12,303 bases of DNA from an uncultured Bacteroidota bacterium (GTDB lineage: Bacteria > Bacteroidota > Bacteroidia > Chitinophagales > Chitinophagaceae): assembly GCA_903913355.1 (NCBI GenBank), contig CAIWKU010000184.1, positions 1 through 12,303 of the forward strand. Direction: 5' to 3'. The position numbers and the translations under genes were made by a program. Below, piece after piece: positions 1 through 7,439 of the stretch. Each line of letters begins with the position of its first letter. Position 1 is the first letter of the stretch. Under the pieces are notes generated by a model that worked only from the letters and a program-made list of their open reading frames with translations, did not search any database and had not been told where the DNA came from.

Positions 1-60
1 ATCGATTACTTATTGAGCAATAAGAAGGCGATTGAGGCCTTCGAAGCAAAAATGGTATAG
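1..60 (+). CDS. leuD: 3' end of probable isopropylmalate dehydratase small subunit (partial)
   Basis: An open frame enters from the left edge and ends at TAG 58-60; the other two forward frames stop sooner. The 19 visible residues end in AIEAFEAKMV. They resemble the C-terminus of LeuD, which in E. coli ends with an AIAAYEAK-type segment (recalled, not searched). LeuD pairs with LeuC to convert 2-isopropylmalate to 3-isopropylmalate, the step before LeuB. The presence of leuB about 1.5 kb downstream supports the call. Only the tail is visible, so the identification rests on a short match plus context. Confidence 0.6.
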   Translation: MDYLLSNKKAIEAFEAKMV

Positions 61-91
61 TATTAGTATTCAGCCAATAGAAGCGAACTTC

Positions 92-1534
92 ATGAAAGAA
101 ACCTTATTAGATGTACAAAATGTAACAGTTCAATTATCCGGCAATATGGTGTTGGAGGATATTACATTTTCTGTATCTGAAGGAGAGATGCTTGCTGTTA
201 TTGGTCCATCAGGAAGCGGGAAATCTACTTTAATAAAAGTTCTGGCGGGTAATTACCTCAGCAAGGGCACCATAAAATATGCTGGTAACCCAAGAATTAT
301 TACGATTGCACAACAGCATTATTTTAAGAACCTGTCCAATACTTCATCATTCTATTACCAGCAACGATTTAATTCAGCCGATACAGAAGATGCCTTAACT
401 GTATTAGAAGCTTTGGCCGCAGAAGGATTCAATGAACCACAGATTGATGAAGTGTTTTCTTTGTTACATGCCAGTCATGTTAAAAAAACTCGACTTATTC
501 AACTGTCAAATGGTGAACATAAACGCTTTCAGATTGCGAAAGCCATCCTGCATCAGGCAGATTGGCTGTTGCTCGATAATCCCTTTATCGGCCTGGATAC
601 TAGTGCACGAAAACTATTAAACCAGATAATTGATAACCTCTTTCAAAAAGGCATCAGACTATTTCTGGTTACATCCGTATCAGAGATCCCAGACGCCGTT
701 ACCCATATAGCTATGTTGAATAACGGCAAGCTAAAGCCGGTAATTACACGGAGAGAATTTATTGAATCACAAAAGACATTGCCTGTTTTGTCAGGTGCCC
801 AAGCAATTCATGCCGGATTAGTGAGTCAGTTAATACCAGCCTATCACTACCCTGATTTTACAGTGGCAATCAAAATGGTCAATACAAATGTTATTTATCA
901 TAACCGAACAATTCTGCATAACATAAACTGGGAAGTAAAAAAAGGAGAATGCTGGAGTTTGTCGGGACATAATGGCTCAGGAAAGTCAACCTTGTTAAGC
1001 CTTGTAAACGGGGATAATCCACAGGCTTTTGCAAATGAAATATACCTATTCGATAGAAAAAAAGGAACCGGTGAAACCATCTGGGACATTAAACAGAAGA
1101 TAGGCTATGTGTCGCCGGAACTACATCATTATTTTGATGCCGCGGTCTCCTGTTTTGAAGTGGTGGCTTCCGGCTTATTTGATACCATTGGATTGTTTAG
1201 GATAATTAGTGAGAAGCAAAAAGCAATCGTAAACCAATGGATGGATATTTTATCTGTTAAACGTTTTGAAAAAAGAATGTTTAAACAGTTATCAAATGGA
1301 GAGCAAAGACTGGTATTGCTGGCAAGGGCGCTGGTTAAAAACCCGCCTCTCCTGATTCTGGATGAACCTTGCCAGGGATTGGACGATGCATCAACCAAAC
1401 AGTTTATTGCTTTAATTAACGATATATGCGTGCATTTAAAAAAGACTTTGGTGTACGTAACGCATTACCAGCAGGAAATACCTGCATGTATTAACCGTTC
1501 CTTACAATTAGCGAATGGAAGAATTGCAGCTTAA
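92..1534 (+). CDS. modF: ModF-like duplicated ABC ATPase
   Basis: A 480-residue protein with two ABC nucleotide-binding domains in tandem and no membrane segments. Domain 1 has Walker A GPSGSGKST (38-46), signature LSNGE (138-142) and Walker B LLLDNP (159-164). Domain 2 has Walker A GHNGSGKST (292-300), signature LSNGE (400-404), Walker B LLILDEP (420-426) and the H-loop histidine in VTH (456-458). The stretch GTGETIWDIKQKIGYVSPEL (325-344) is typical of ModF/PhrA, a protein of about 490 residues linked to molybdate transport in E. coli, although its actual role is poorly defined. Domain 1 looks catalytically degenerate: Asn replaces the Walker B glutamate (N163) and Ser replaces the H-loop histidine (S195). 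ATG 92 was chosen over an in-frame TTG at 32, because the TTG would overlap the upstream gene and add 20 residues ahead of the conserved start. The gene lies 31 nt after the probable leuD and 24 nt before leuB, so it is likely in the leu transcript. No mod genes are visible, so the molybdate role is family knowledge only. Confidence 0.85.
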   Translation: MKETLLDVQNVTVQLSGNMVLEDITFSVSEGEMLAVIGPSGSGKSTLIKVLAGNYLSKGTIKYAGNPRIITIAQQHYFKNLSNTSSFYYQQRFNSADTEDALTVLEALAAEGFNEPQIDEVFSLLHASHVKKTRLIQLSNGEHKRFQIAKAILHQADWLLLDNPFIGLDTSARKLLNQIIDNLFQKGIRLFLVTSVSEIPDAVTHIAMLNNGKLKPVITRREFIESQKTLPVLSGAQAIHAGLVSQLIPAYHYPDFTVAIKMVNTNVIYHNRTILHNINWEVKKGECWSLSGHNGSGKSTLLSLVNGDNPQAFANEIYLFDRKKGTGETIWDIKQKIGYVSPELHHYFDAAVSCFEVVASGLFDTIGLFRIISEKQKAIVNQWMDILSVKRFEKRMFKQLSNGEQRLVLLARALVKNPPLLILDEPCQGLDDASTKQFIALINDICVHLKKTLVYVTHYQQEIPACINRSLQLANGRIAA

Positions 1535-1558
1535 TCAAATTTGAAATAAATAAGCAGG

Positions 1559-2674
1559 ATGGAAAAAAAGATAGCAATAATTATGGGCGACGGAATTGGG
1601 CCGGAAGTAACCGAGCAGTCAATAAAAGTATTGAATGCAATCGGCCGTCGTTTTGGCCATCAGTTTCATTATACATATGGGTTGATGGGTGCGGATGCGA
1701 TTGATAAAACCGGAAACCCATTGCCTGATGAAACTATTGTAACCTGTCTTGAATCAGATGCTATTCTATTTGGTGCAATTGGCCACCCGAAATATGATAA
1801 TGACCCAACTGCAAAAGTAAGACCCGAACAAGGCTTATTAAAGCTTCGAAAAGAACTTCAGTTATTTGCGAATATCAGACCGGTTAGTACGTATCCATCC
1901 TTACAGCATTTATCGCCCCTGAAAACTAAACAACTGAAAGATGTTGACTTTGTGATTTTCAGAGAACTTACCGGAGGAATCTATTTTGGAAAGAAAGAAT
2001 TAAGTGAAGATAAAACACAGGCTTCGGATCTCTGTGTATATAGCAAACATGAAATAGAAAGGGTTTCGCATCTTGCATTCCAGTATGCACAAAAGCGCAA
2101 AAAAAAACTCACGCTGGTAGATAAAGCAAATGTGCTGGAAACTTCCCGTTTATGGCGTAAAGTGGTTCAGGAGATTGCATTGCAATATCCGGATATTACA
2201 GTTGACTATATGTTTGTTGATAACGCTTCTATGCAAATTATTTTATATCCGGCACAATTTGATGTTGTATTGACTGAAAATATGTTTGGCGATATAATCA
2301 GTGATGAAGCAAGTGTATTAACGGGCTCATTAGGTTTATTGCCTTCGGCTTCGGTAGGCAATAAAACAGCTTTGTTTGAACCTATTCATGGCTCTTATCC
2401 GCAAGCTGCCGGAAAAAATATTGCAAACCCTTTAGGTTCGATTTTATCCTCAGCCATGTTACTGGATCATTTTCAGTTCACAGCTGAAGCGGCAGCTGTC
2501 AGGGCTGCCGTAGAGTGGACACTGGCAAATGGTTTTGTATCGAAAGATATTGATGCCATCAATAACTATTCAACAACGGCTATTGGGGACCTGATTACAG
2601 ACCATATCGAAAGAAATACCGGTTCGGAAAGTCATGGAACCAATGAATCTTTTAACAAATCCACAATCATTTAA
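1559..2674 (+). CDS. leuB: 3-isopropylmalate dehydrogenase
   Basis: A cytoplasmic NAD-dependent oxidative decarboxylase that converts 3-isopropylmalate to 2-oxoisocaproate, the last pathway-specific step of leucine synthesis before transamination. Visible family features, in order, are GDGIGPEV (10-17), the substrate-binding stretch around RPEQGLLKLRKEL, the catalytic tyrosine in GGIYFG (Y142), the catalytic lysine in DKANVLE (K189), the metal-binding aspartates D221, D245 and D249 (DNAS and FGDIISDE), and the cofactor-binding segment LFEPIHGSYPQAAGKNIANP. The length is 371 residues, about 10-20 more than usual. The extra part is a polar tail after GDLITDHIE that matches nothing I recognise. 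The start ATG lies 24 nt after the ABC ATPase gene. There is no convincing terminator after the stop codon, so leu transcripts may run into the ilv leader. Confidence 0.97.
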   Translation: MEKKIAIIMGDGIGPEVTEQSIKVLNAIGRRFGHQFHYTYGLMGADAIDKTGNPLPDETIVTCLESDAILFGAIGHPKYDNDPTAKVRPEQGLLKLRKELQLFANIRPVSTYPSLQHLSPLKTKQLKDVDFVIFRELTGGIYFGKKELSEDKTQASDLCVYSKHEIERVSHLAFQYAQKRKKKLTLVDKANVLETSRLWRKVVQEIALQYPDITVDYMFVDNASMQIILYPAQFDVVLTENMFGDIISDEASVLTGSLGLLPSASVGNKTALFEPIHGSYPQAAGKNIANPLGSILSSAMLLDHFQFTAEAAAVRAAVEWTLANGFVSKDIDAINNYSTTAIGDLITDHIERNTGSESHGTNESFNKSTII

Positions 2675-2753
2675 TAGTGATGTATTGAATACTGATTACT
2701 AACAGACGTTTGTAAAGAAAATGCAGGGTTTAATAAAATAGTTACACAAGTTC

Positions 2754-2784
2754 TTTGTTTTTTGCAATGGTGGGAGTACTTTCG
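2754..2784 (+). promoter_or_regulatory. Predicted Bacteroidota-type promoter of the ilv operon
   Basis: TTTG at 2754-2757 and TACTTTCG at 2777-2784 are separated by 19 nt. This matches the Bacteroidota housekeeping form (TTTG, about 19 nt, TAnnTTTG) with one mismatch. Transcription would begin around 2790, just ahead of the leader start codon at 2801, giving the very short 5' end expected for an attenuator. The prediction comes from motif and position only. Confidence 0.5.
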
Positions 2785-2800
2785 TTAGCACGAACACTCT

Positions 2801-2893
2801 ATGTTACAAAACAGGCCAAATAATATCAGAACGTTTTTCACAGTCATTAGTATTGTGATCGTCATTATTATTCCTGCAATGCATGGAGGATGA
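2801..2893 (+). CDS. ilv operon leader peptide (Ile/Val-rich)
   Basis: A 30-codon ORF starting at ATG 2801 and stopping at TGA 2891-2893. Residues 15-24 read VISIVIVIII: six Ile and three Val codons within ten positions (2843-2872). The only Leu is residue 2. It ends PAMHGG. A strong terminator hairpin begins 32 nt after the stop, and ilvE starts 133 nt after the stop. This is the arrangement of a ribosome-stalling leader: when charged Ile or Val tRNA is scarce, the ribosome would pause in the run and prevent terminator formation. The peptide itself probably has no further function. The amino-acid bias and position are seen directly; the mechanism is inferred from classical ilv and thr attenuators. 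Confidence 0.85.
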   Translation: MLQNRPNNIRTFFTVISIVIVIIIPAMHGG

Positions 2894-2939
2894 GACTGTA
2901 TCTGGTAACAAAATACTAAGCATATAAGCCCCGCCTCCA
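2884..2939 (+). promoter_or_regulatory. Candidate antiterminator pairing in the ilv leader
   Basis: TGGAGG (2884-2889), at the end of the leader ORF, is complementary to CCTCCA (2934-2939), which includes the tip of the terminator's 5' arm. The two structures cannot fully form together. A ribosome finishing the leader at 2891-2893 would cover TGGAGG and allow termination. A ribosome stalled early in the Ile/Val run would leave it free. A further pairing, ACAGTC (2840-2845) with GACTGT (2894-2899), encloses the Ile/Val codons and could act as the pause stem. The six-base matches were found by eye and were not folded. Confidence 0.45.
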
Positions 2940-2959
2940 AAAAGGCGGGGCTTTGTTTT
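2926..2959 (+). terminator. Intrinsic terminator of the ilv attenuator
   Basis: Arms AAGCCCCGCC (2926-2935) and GGCGGGGCTT (2944-2953) form a perfect 10-bp stem, seven of the pairs G-C, with an 8-nt loop. TGTTTT follows immediately (2954-2959). It is by far the most GC-rich spot in an AT-rich region. It lies between a leader ORF and ilvE in the direction of transcription, so it fits conditional termination better than the end of leuB. Confidence 0.88.
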
Positions 2960-3026
2960 GGTGGATCATGCAAAAAATAAATAAAAAAGAGAGGACACAA
3001 TCTTCTCTGGCATAAAATGAAAGATT

Positions 3027-3938
3027 ATGGCAAACTATTACAATGAAAAGACTGAATTGTACCTGAATGGTGAATTTGTAAAAGCTTCAGAAGCTAAAAT
3101 GGATTTTTATAGCCAGTCATTCCACTATGGCTATTCAGTTTTTGAAGGGATCCGTTCTTATCGTACTGAGAACGGGAAAACAAAAATATTCAAAGCAAAG
3201 GAACACTATGACAGGCTGAAGCTATCTGCACAGGCATTAAACCTTCCTTATCATTGGACAACAGCTGAATTAATTGCTGCAACCTATGAATTATTGGATA
3301 GAAACCAGTTACAGGATGCCTATATCCGTCCCGTTATTTATGCTCCTGCCAATATGAGTTTTAACCTGAATACTGAATCCTTTATTGTAATAGAAGCCTG
3401 GGAAATGGCACCGTTTTTAGGAGATAAATTAATACGTGTAATGACCTCTTCTTTCCAGCGGCCAAATCCTAAGGGATTTAAACTGCATGCAAAAGCAGCG
3501 GGTCATTATGTAAACTCAATCATGGCCAGTCACGAAGCAAAAGCAAAAGGATTTGATGAGGCACTTTTGTTAGATATGAACGAACATATTGCAGAAGCGC
3601 CCGGAGCGAACCTGTTTTTTGAAAAAAACGGAAAATTATTTACACCGGCTCCCGGACATATTCTGGCTGGGATAACACGAGCCACTGTTATCGAACTCTG
3701 TAGCGAACTGAATATACCGGTTGAAGAAGCCGTTTTTTCTAAAGAAGCTATTTACGGAGCTGATGCAGCATTCTTTTGTGGTACAGCCGCGGAAGTAATC
3801 GGATTTGAATCTCTGGATAACCAACCCTTTGCGATGAAATGGGAAAATTCAGTAAGCAGATCTATACAGCTTGCGTATAAAAATCTGGTAAAAGAGAATA
3901 GGCAGGAACTGGTTAACGAAATAGTAGGAGTAGAATAG
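3027..3938 (+). CDS. ilvE: Branched-chain amino acid aminotransferase
   Basis: A PLP fold-type IV transaminase of 303 residues that transfers an amino group between glutamate and the 2-oxo acids of Ile, Val and Leu. Visible features are GYSVFEGIRSY (35-45), the PLP lysine in KLHAKAAGHYVNS (K156), the EAPGANLFF segment, PGHILAGITRATVIELC, and FFCGTAAEVIGFESLD near the C-terminus. Length and motifs match standard IlvE (about 300-310 residues). ATG 3027 gives the usual N-terminus, in which YLNGEF precedes the conserved core. It is the first structural gene after the ilv attenuator. As the last enzyme of the pathway, and also needed for leucine, it links the leu and ilv blocks. ilvD starts 27 nt downstream. 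D-amino acid transaminase and aminodeoxychorismate lyase share the fold, but the motifs and context favour IlvE. Confidence 0.95.
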   Translation: MANYYNEKTELYLNGEFVKASEAKMDFYSQSFHYGYSVFEGIRSYRTENGKTKIFKAKEHYDRLKLSAQALNLPYHWTTAELIAATYELLDRNQLQDAYIRPVIYAPANMSFNLNTESFIVIEAWEMAPFLGDKLIRVMTSSFQRPNPKGFKLHAKAAGHYVNSIMASHEAKAKGFDEALLLDMNEHIAEAPGANLFFEKNGKLFTPAPGHILAGITRATVIELCSELNIPVEEAVFSKEAIYGADAAFFCGTAAEVIGFESLDNQPFAMKWENSVSRSIQLAYKNLVKENRQELVNEIVGVE

Positions 3939-3965
3939 TTTAACTAAAGGAAGAAAACAATACGC

Positions 3966-5651
3966 ATGTTAAAAGAAATCAATCAATACAGTAAAACCAT
4001 TACACAGGATGCTACCCAGCCTGCAGCGCAGGCAATGTTTTATGGTATAGGACTTACCGACGAAGATCTTGCAAAAGCACAGGTAGGTATTGTAAGTATG
4101 GGATATGATGGCAATCCATGCAATATGCATCTGAACGATCTGGCTAAACTGGTAAAAAAAGGTGTTTGGGAATCGAACCTGGTTGGACTCATATTTAATA
4201 CGATTGGCGTTAGTGATGGAATGAGTAATGGTACGGATGGAATGCGTTATTCATTGGTGAGCAGAGATATAATTGCAGATTCTATTGAAGCAGTATGTGG
4301 GGCACAGTATTATGACGGCGTTATTGCCATCCCCGGCTGTGATAAAAATATGCCAGGATCCTTAATGGCAATGGGTAGACTGAATCGCCCGTCTATCATG
4401 GTTTACGGAGGAACAATCGCTCCCGGACATTATGATGGGAAAGACCTGAATATTGTATCTGCCTTTGAAGCATTGGGGCAGAAAATTGCCGGTCAGTTAA
4501 GTGAAGCTGATTTTAAAGGAATTATTCAACATGCTTGTCCTGGTGCAGGAGCATGCGGAGGTATGTATACAGCAAATACCATGGCTTCAGCGATTGAAGC
4601 ATTGGGTATGAGTCTTCCCTATTCATCTTCTCATCCAGCTTTAAGCGAAGAAAAAAAGCAGGAATGTCTGGATGCAGGAAAAGCGATCAGGCATTTATTG
4701 GAAAATGATATCAAGCCAAAAGATATCATGACACCAAAAGCTTTTGAAAATGCAATTACTGTTGTCATGATTTTGGGAGGTAGTACCAATGCGGTATTGC
4801 ATTTAATAGCGATTGCTAAAAGCGTAGGTGTAACGCTAACCCAGGATGATTTTCAGGCGATAAGTGACAGGGTACCCATGCTGGCTGATTTTAAACCAAG
4901 TGGAAAATACCTGATGCAGGATTTGCATCAATATGGTGGCGTGCCTGCTGTGATGAAATACCTATTAAAGAAAGGATTTCTGCATGGCGATTGTTTAACA
5001 GTAACAGGGAAAACAATTGCCGAAAATTTGGCAAATGCGCCAGACCTGGATTTTGAGCAGCAAAAAGTGATTCTTCCTATAGAACATCCTTTAAAAGCAA
5101 CCGGCCACCTGCAGATATTATATGGTAATCTGGCTGAAGGAGGAAGTGTAGCAAAAATTACCGGGAAAGAAGGGGAACGCTTTGTTGGACCAGCAAGAGT
5201 GTTTGATGGAGAGTTTCAATTGATTAACGGGATCAACAGCGGAAAGATAAAGGCAGGAGATGTGGTGGTAATCAGGTATGTAGGACCAAGAGGCGCACCA
5301 GGTATGCCAGAGATGCTGAAACCTACTTCTGCATTAATTGGTGCTGGCTTAGGGAAAAGTGTTGCATTGATTACAGATGGAAGATTTAGCGGAGGAACAC
5401 ATGGATTTGTAGTGGGACATATTACTCCCGAAGCATTTAATGGTGGATTGATTGGACTGGTAAAAGATGATGATACAATAGAGTTAGATGTTGCCACAAA
5501 AAAAATGACACTAAAAGTTTCTGAAGAAGAAATAGCAAAACGTAAGGCTGAATGGAAACAACCTGCTTTAAAAGCAACCAACGGGATTCTTTTTAAATAT
5601 GCCCGTCAGGTGAAAGATGCTTCAGAGGGATGTGTAACTGATGAAGCGTAG
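3966..5651 (+). CDS. ilvD: Dihydroxy-acid dehydratase
   Basis: An iron-sulfur and Mg-dependent enzyme that converts 2,3-dihydroxy-3-methylbutanoate and its valerate homologue to the 2-oxo precursors of Val and Ile. At 561 residues it has the normal length. Three cluster-ligand cysteines are visible: C52 (GNPCNMH), C125 (GCDKNMPG) and C197 (GACGGMYTANTM). The lysine that is normally carbamylated to bind Mg is probably K127. The C-terminal half carries GPRGAPGMPEML and the active-site stretch DGRFSGGTHGFVVGHITPEA. Edd (6-phosphogluconate dehydratase) is a relative, but the ilv context and motifs decide for IlvD. ATG 3966 lies 27 nt after ilvE, and ilvB begins 38 nt after the stop. Confidence 0.97.
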   Translation: MLKEINQYSKTITQDATQPAAQAMFYGIGLTDEDLAKAQVGIVSMGYDGNPCNMHLNDLAKLVKKGVWESNLVGLIFNTIGVSDGMSNGTDGMRYSLVSRDIIADSIEAVCGAQYYDGVIAIPGCDKNMPGSLMAMGRLNRPSIMVYGGTIAPGHYDGKDLNIVSAFEALGQKIAGQLSEADFKGIIQHACPGAGACGGMYTANTMASAIEALGMSLPYSSSHPALSEEKKQECLDAGKAIRHLLENDIKPKDIMTPKAFENAITVVMILGGSTNAVLHLIAIAKSVGVTLTQDDFQAISDRVPMLADFKPSGKYLMQDLHQYGGVPAVMKYLLKKGFLHGDCLTVTGKTIAENLANAPDLDFEQQKVILPIEHPLKATGHLQILYGNLAEGGSVAKITGKEGERFVGPARVFDGEFQLINGINSGKIKAGDVVVIRYVGPRGAPGMPEMLKPTSALIGAGLGKSVALITDGRFSGGTHGFVVGHITPEAFNGGLIGLVKDDDTIELDVATKKMTLKVSEEEIAKRKAEWKQPALKATNGILFKYARQVKDASEGCVTDEA

Positions 5652-5689
5652 GCATTTTGTTGGTTAAATAATGAATAAAAATTGATTGT

Positions 5690-7429
5690 ATGAATACAGT
5701 TGAAGAAATCAAAACAGTAAATATTCAACCCGCTGTAACAGAGTTGATATCCGGCTCTCAGGCAGTTTTAGAAGCTTGTATTGCAGAACAGGTGGACACT
5801 GTGTTTGGTTATCCAGGCGGTGCTATTATGCCTATTTACGATGCTTTGTATGATTATAATGATAAGCTGAAGCATATACTGGTCAGACATGAACAAGGAG
5901 CAACTCATGCGGCACAGGGTTATGCTCGGGCTTCTGGGAAAGTGGGGGTTGTATTTGCAACAAGCGGCCCTGGTGCTACCAACCTGGTAACAGGATTGGC
6001 AGATGCCATGATAGACAGTACTCCTATGGTAGCCATCACCGGACAGGTGTTTGCTCACTTATTAGGTACGGATGCTTTTCAGGAAACAGATATTATCAAT
6101 ATCACAACGCCGGTTACCAAGTGGAATTACCAGGTAACGGATGCAACAGAAATTCCTTCTGTTTTAGCGAAGGCATTTTATCTGGCAAAAAGCGGAAGAC
6201 CCGGACCGGTATTGATTGATATTACAAAGAATGCACAGATACAGAAATTTGATTATGCCGGGTATACAAAATGCACGCATATCAGAAGCTATCGGCCTAA
6301 GCCCATTGTTCGGAAAGAATTTATTGCAGAAGCAGCCAAATTGATCAATGCAGCTGAGAAGCCATTTATTATATTCGGACAGGGAGTAATACTCGGCAAA
6401 GCTGAAGCAGAATTCAAGGCGTTTGTCGAAAAAAGCGGAATCCCTGCTGCATGGACAATACTGGGCTTAAGTGCATTGACCACTGATCATCCATTGAATG
6501 TTGGCATGTTGGGTATGCATGGAAACTATGGCCCCAATCTTTTAACCAATGAATGTGATGTTTTGATTGCTGTGGGGATGCGTTTTGATGATCGGGTAAC
6601 CGGCAGACTTGATAAATATGCCAAACAGGCAAAAGTCATTCATTTAGATATCGACCCTTCTGAAATTGATAAAAATGTAAAAGCAACAATAGGTGTTTGG
6701 GGCGATTGTAAAGAAACGCTTCCGCTACTTACCAGTTTGGTAGAAGAGAAAAAACATACAGTATGGCTTGAAAAATTCAGGGCTTGTGATGCCGAGGAAA
6801 ATAAAGAAGTCATATTTGAAGAGCTACATCCTTCTACAGAACAAATGACGATGGGGGAAGTGATTAGAAACATGAATGAAATTACAGGCGGTAATGCAAT
6901 CATTGTTACTGATGTGGGTCAACACCAGATGGTGGCTTGCAGATATGCAAAATTCAACGAATCTAAAAGCAATATTACTTCTGGCGGATTGGGAACCATG
7001 GGATTTGGATTACCCGCAGCCATAGGCGCAAAATTTGGCGCTCCACAAAGAACCGTAATTGCCATTATTGGTGATGGTGGTATACAAATGACGATACAGG
7101 AACTAGGTACCATTATGCAGGCCGAGATCAGTGTAAAAATCCTGATCCTGAATAATCAATTTCTGGGAATGGTTCGTCAATGGCAGCAATTGTTTAATGA
7201 TAGGCGCTACTCATTTGTAGATATTGCCAGTCCGGATTATGTAATGGTTGCCAAAGCCTATGGAATTGAAGGTCAAAAAGTAACTGAAAGACAGAATCTC
7301 AAGCAGGCATTACAAACCATGCTGGATCATAACGGATCTTATTTATTAGAAGTAATGGTAAGCAAAGAAAACAATGTATTTCCAATGGTTCCTCAGGGAT
7401 GTAGTGTTAGCGAGATACGATTAAAATAA
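5690..7429 (+). CDS. ilvB: Acetolactate synthase large (catalytic) subunit
   Basis: A ThDP-dependent acetohydroxyacid synthase. It condenses two pyruvates to acetolactate (Val, Leu) or pyruvate with 2-oxobutanoate to acetohydroxybutanoate (Ile). The protein has 579 residues, the usual size. The N-terminal domain has GYPGGAIMPIYDALYD (40-55) and the catalytic glutamate in RHEQGATHAAQGYARASG (E68), followed by SGPGATNLVTGLADAMIDS. The central FAD-binding domain includes GMLGMHGNYGPN and the MRFDDRVTGRLDKYA stretch. The C-terminal ThDP site has GDGG (461-464) and LNNQFLGMVRQWQ around N488/N489. It is followed after only 10 nt by its regulatory subunit ilvN, suggesting translational coupling. Anabolic rather than catabolic (AlsS) function is indicated by the ilvN partner and the operon. 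Confidence 0.97.
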   Translation: MNTVEEIKTVNIQPAVTELISGSQAVLEACIAEQVDTVFGYPGGAIMPIYDALYDYNDKLKHILVRHEQGATHAAQGYARASGKVGVVFATSGPGATNLVTGLADAMIDSTPMVAITGQVFAHLLGTDAFQETDIINITTPVTKWNYQVTDATEIPSVLAKAFYLAKSGRPGPVLIDITKNAQIQKFDYAGYTKCTHIRSYRPKPIVRKEFIAEAAKLINAAEKPFIIFGQGVILGKAEAEFKAFVEKSGIPAAWTILGLSALTTDHPLNVGMLGMHGNYGPNLLTNECDVLIAVGMRFDDRVTGRLDKYAKQAKVIHLDIDPSEIDKNVKATIGVWGDCKETLPLLTSLVEEKKHTVWLEKFRACDAEENKEVIFEELHPSTEQMTMGEVIRNMNEITGGNAIIVTDVGQHQMVACRYAKFNESKSNITSGGLGTMGFGLPAAIGAKFGAPQRTVIAIIGDGGIQMTIQELGTIMQAEISVKILILNNQFLGMVRQWQQLFNDRRYSFVDIASPDYVMVAKAYGIEGQKVTERQNLKQALQTMLDHNGSYLLEVMVSKENNVFPMVPQGCSVSEIRLK

Positions 7430-7439
7430 AAACCTTTTT

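Noticed and set aside
32..91. Longer start of the ABC ATPase at TTG 32
   Set aside because: It would overlap the end of the probable leuD, uses a rare start codon and adds residues unlike the family N-terminus. ATG 92 fits better.
2926..2959. Reading the GC-rich hairpin as a simple leuB terminator
   Set aside because: It lies about 250 nt after leuB and directly after the Ile/Val leader ORF, which fits an attenuator far better.
2785..3000. Reverse-strand ORF across the ilv leader and terminator
   Set aside because: It spans the GC-rich hairpin and the opposite-strand leader, has no recognisable domain, and is probably chance.
2675..3026. T-box, riboswitch or tRNA in the leuB-ilvE gap
   Set aside because: I see no T-box core, cloverleaf or known riboswitch motif. 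The leader ORF and terminator explain the region.
5216..5581. Reverse-strand ORF of 121 codons within ilvD
   Set aside because: It is antisense to a clearly conserved coding region and has no recognisable motif.
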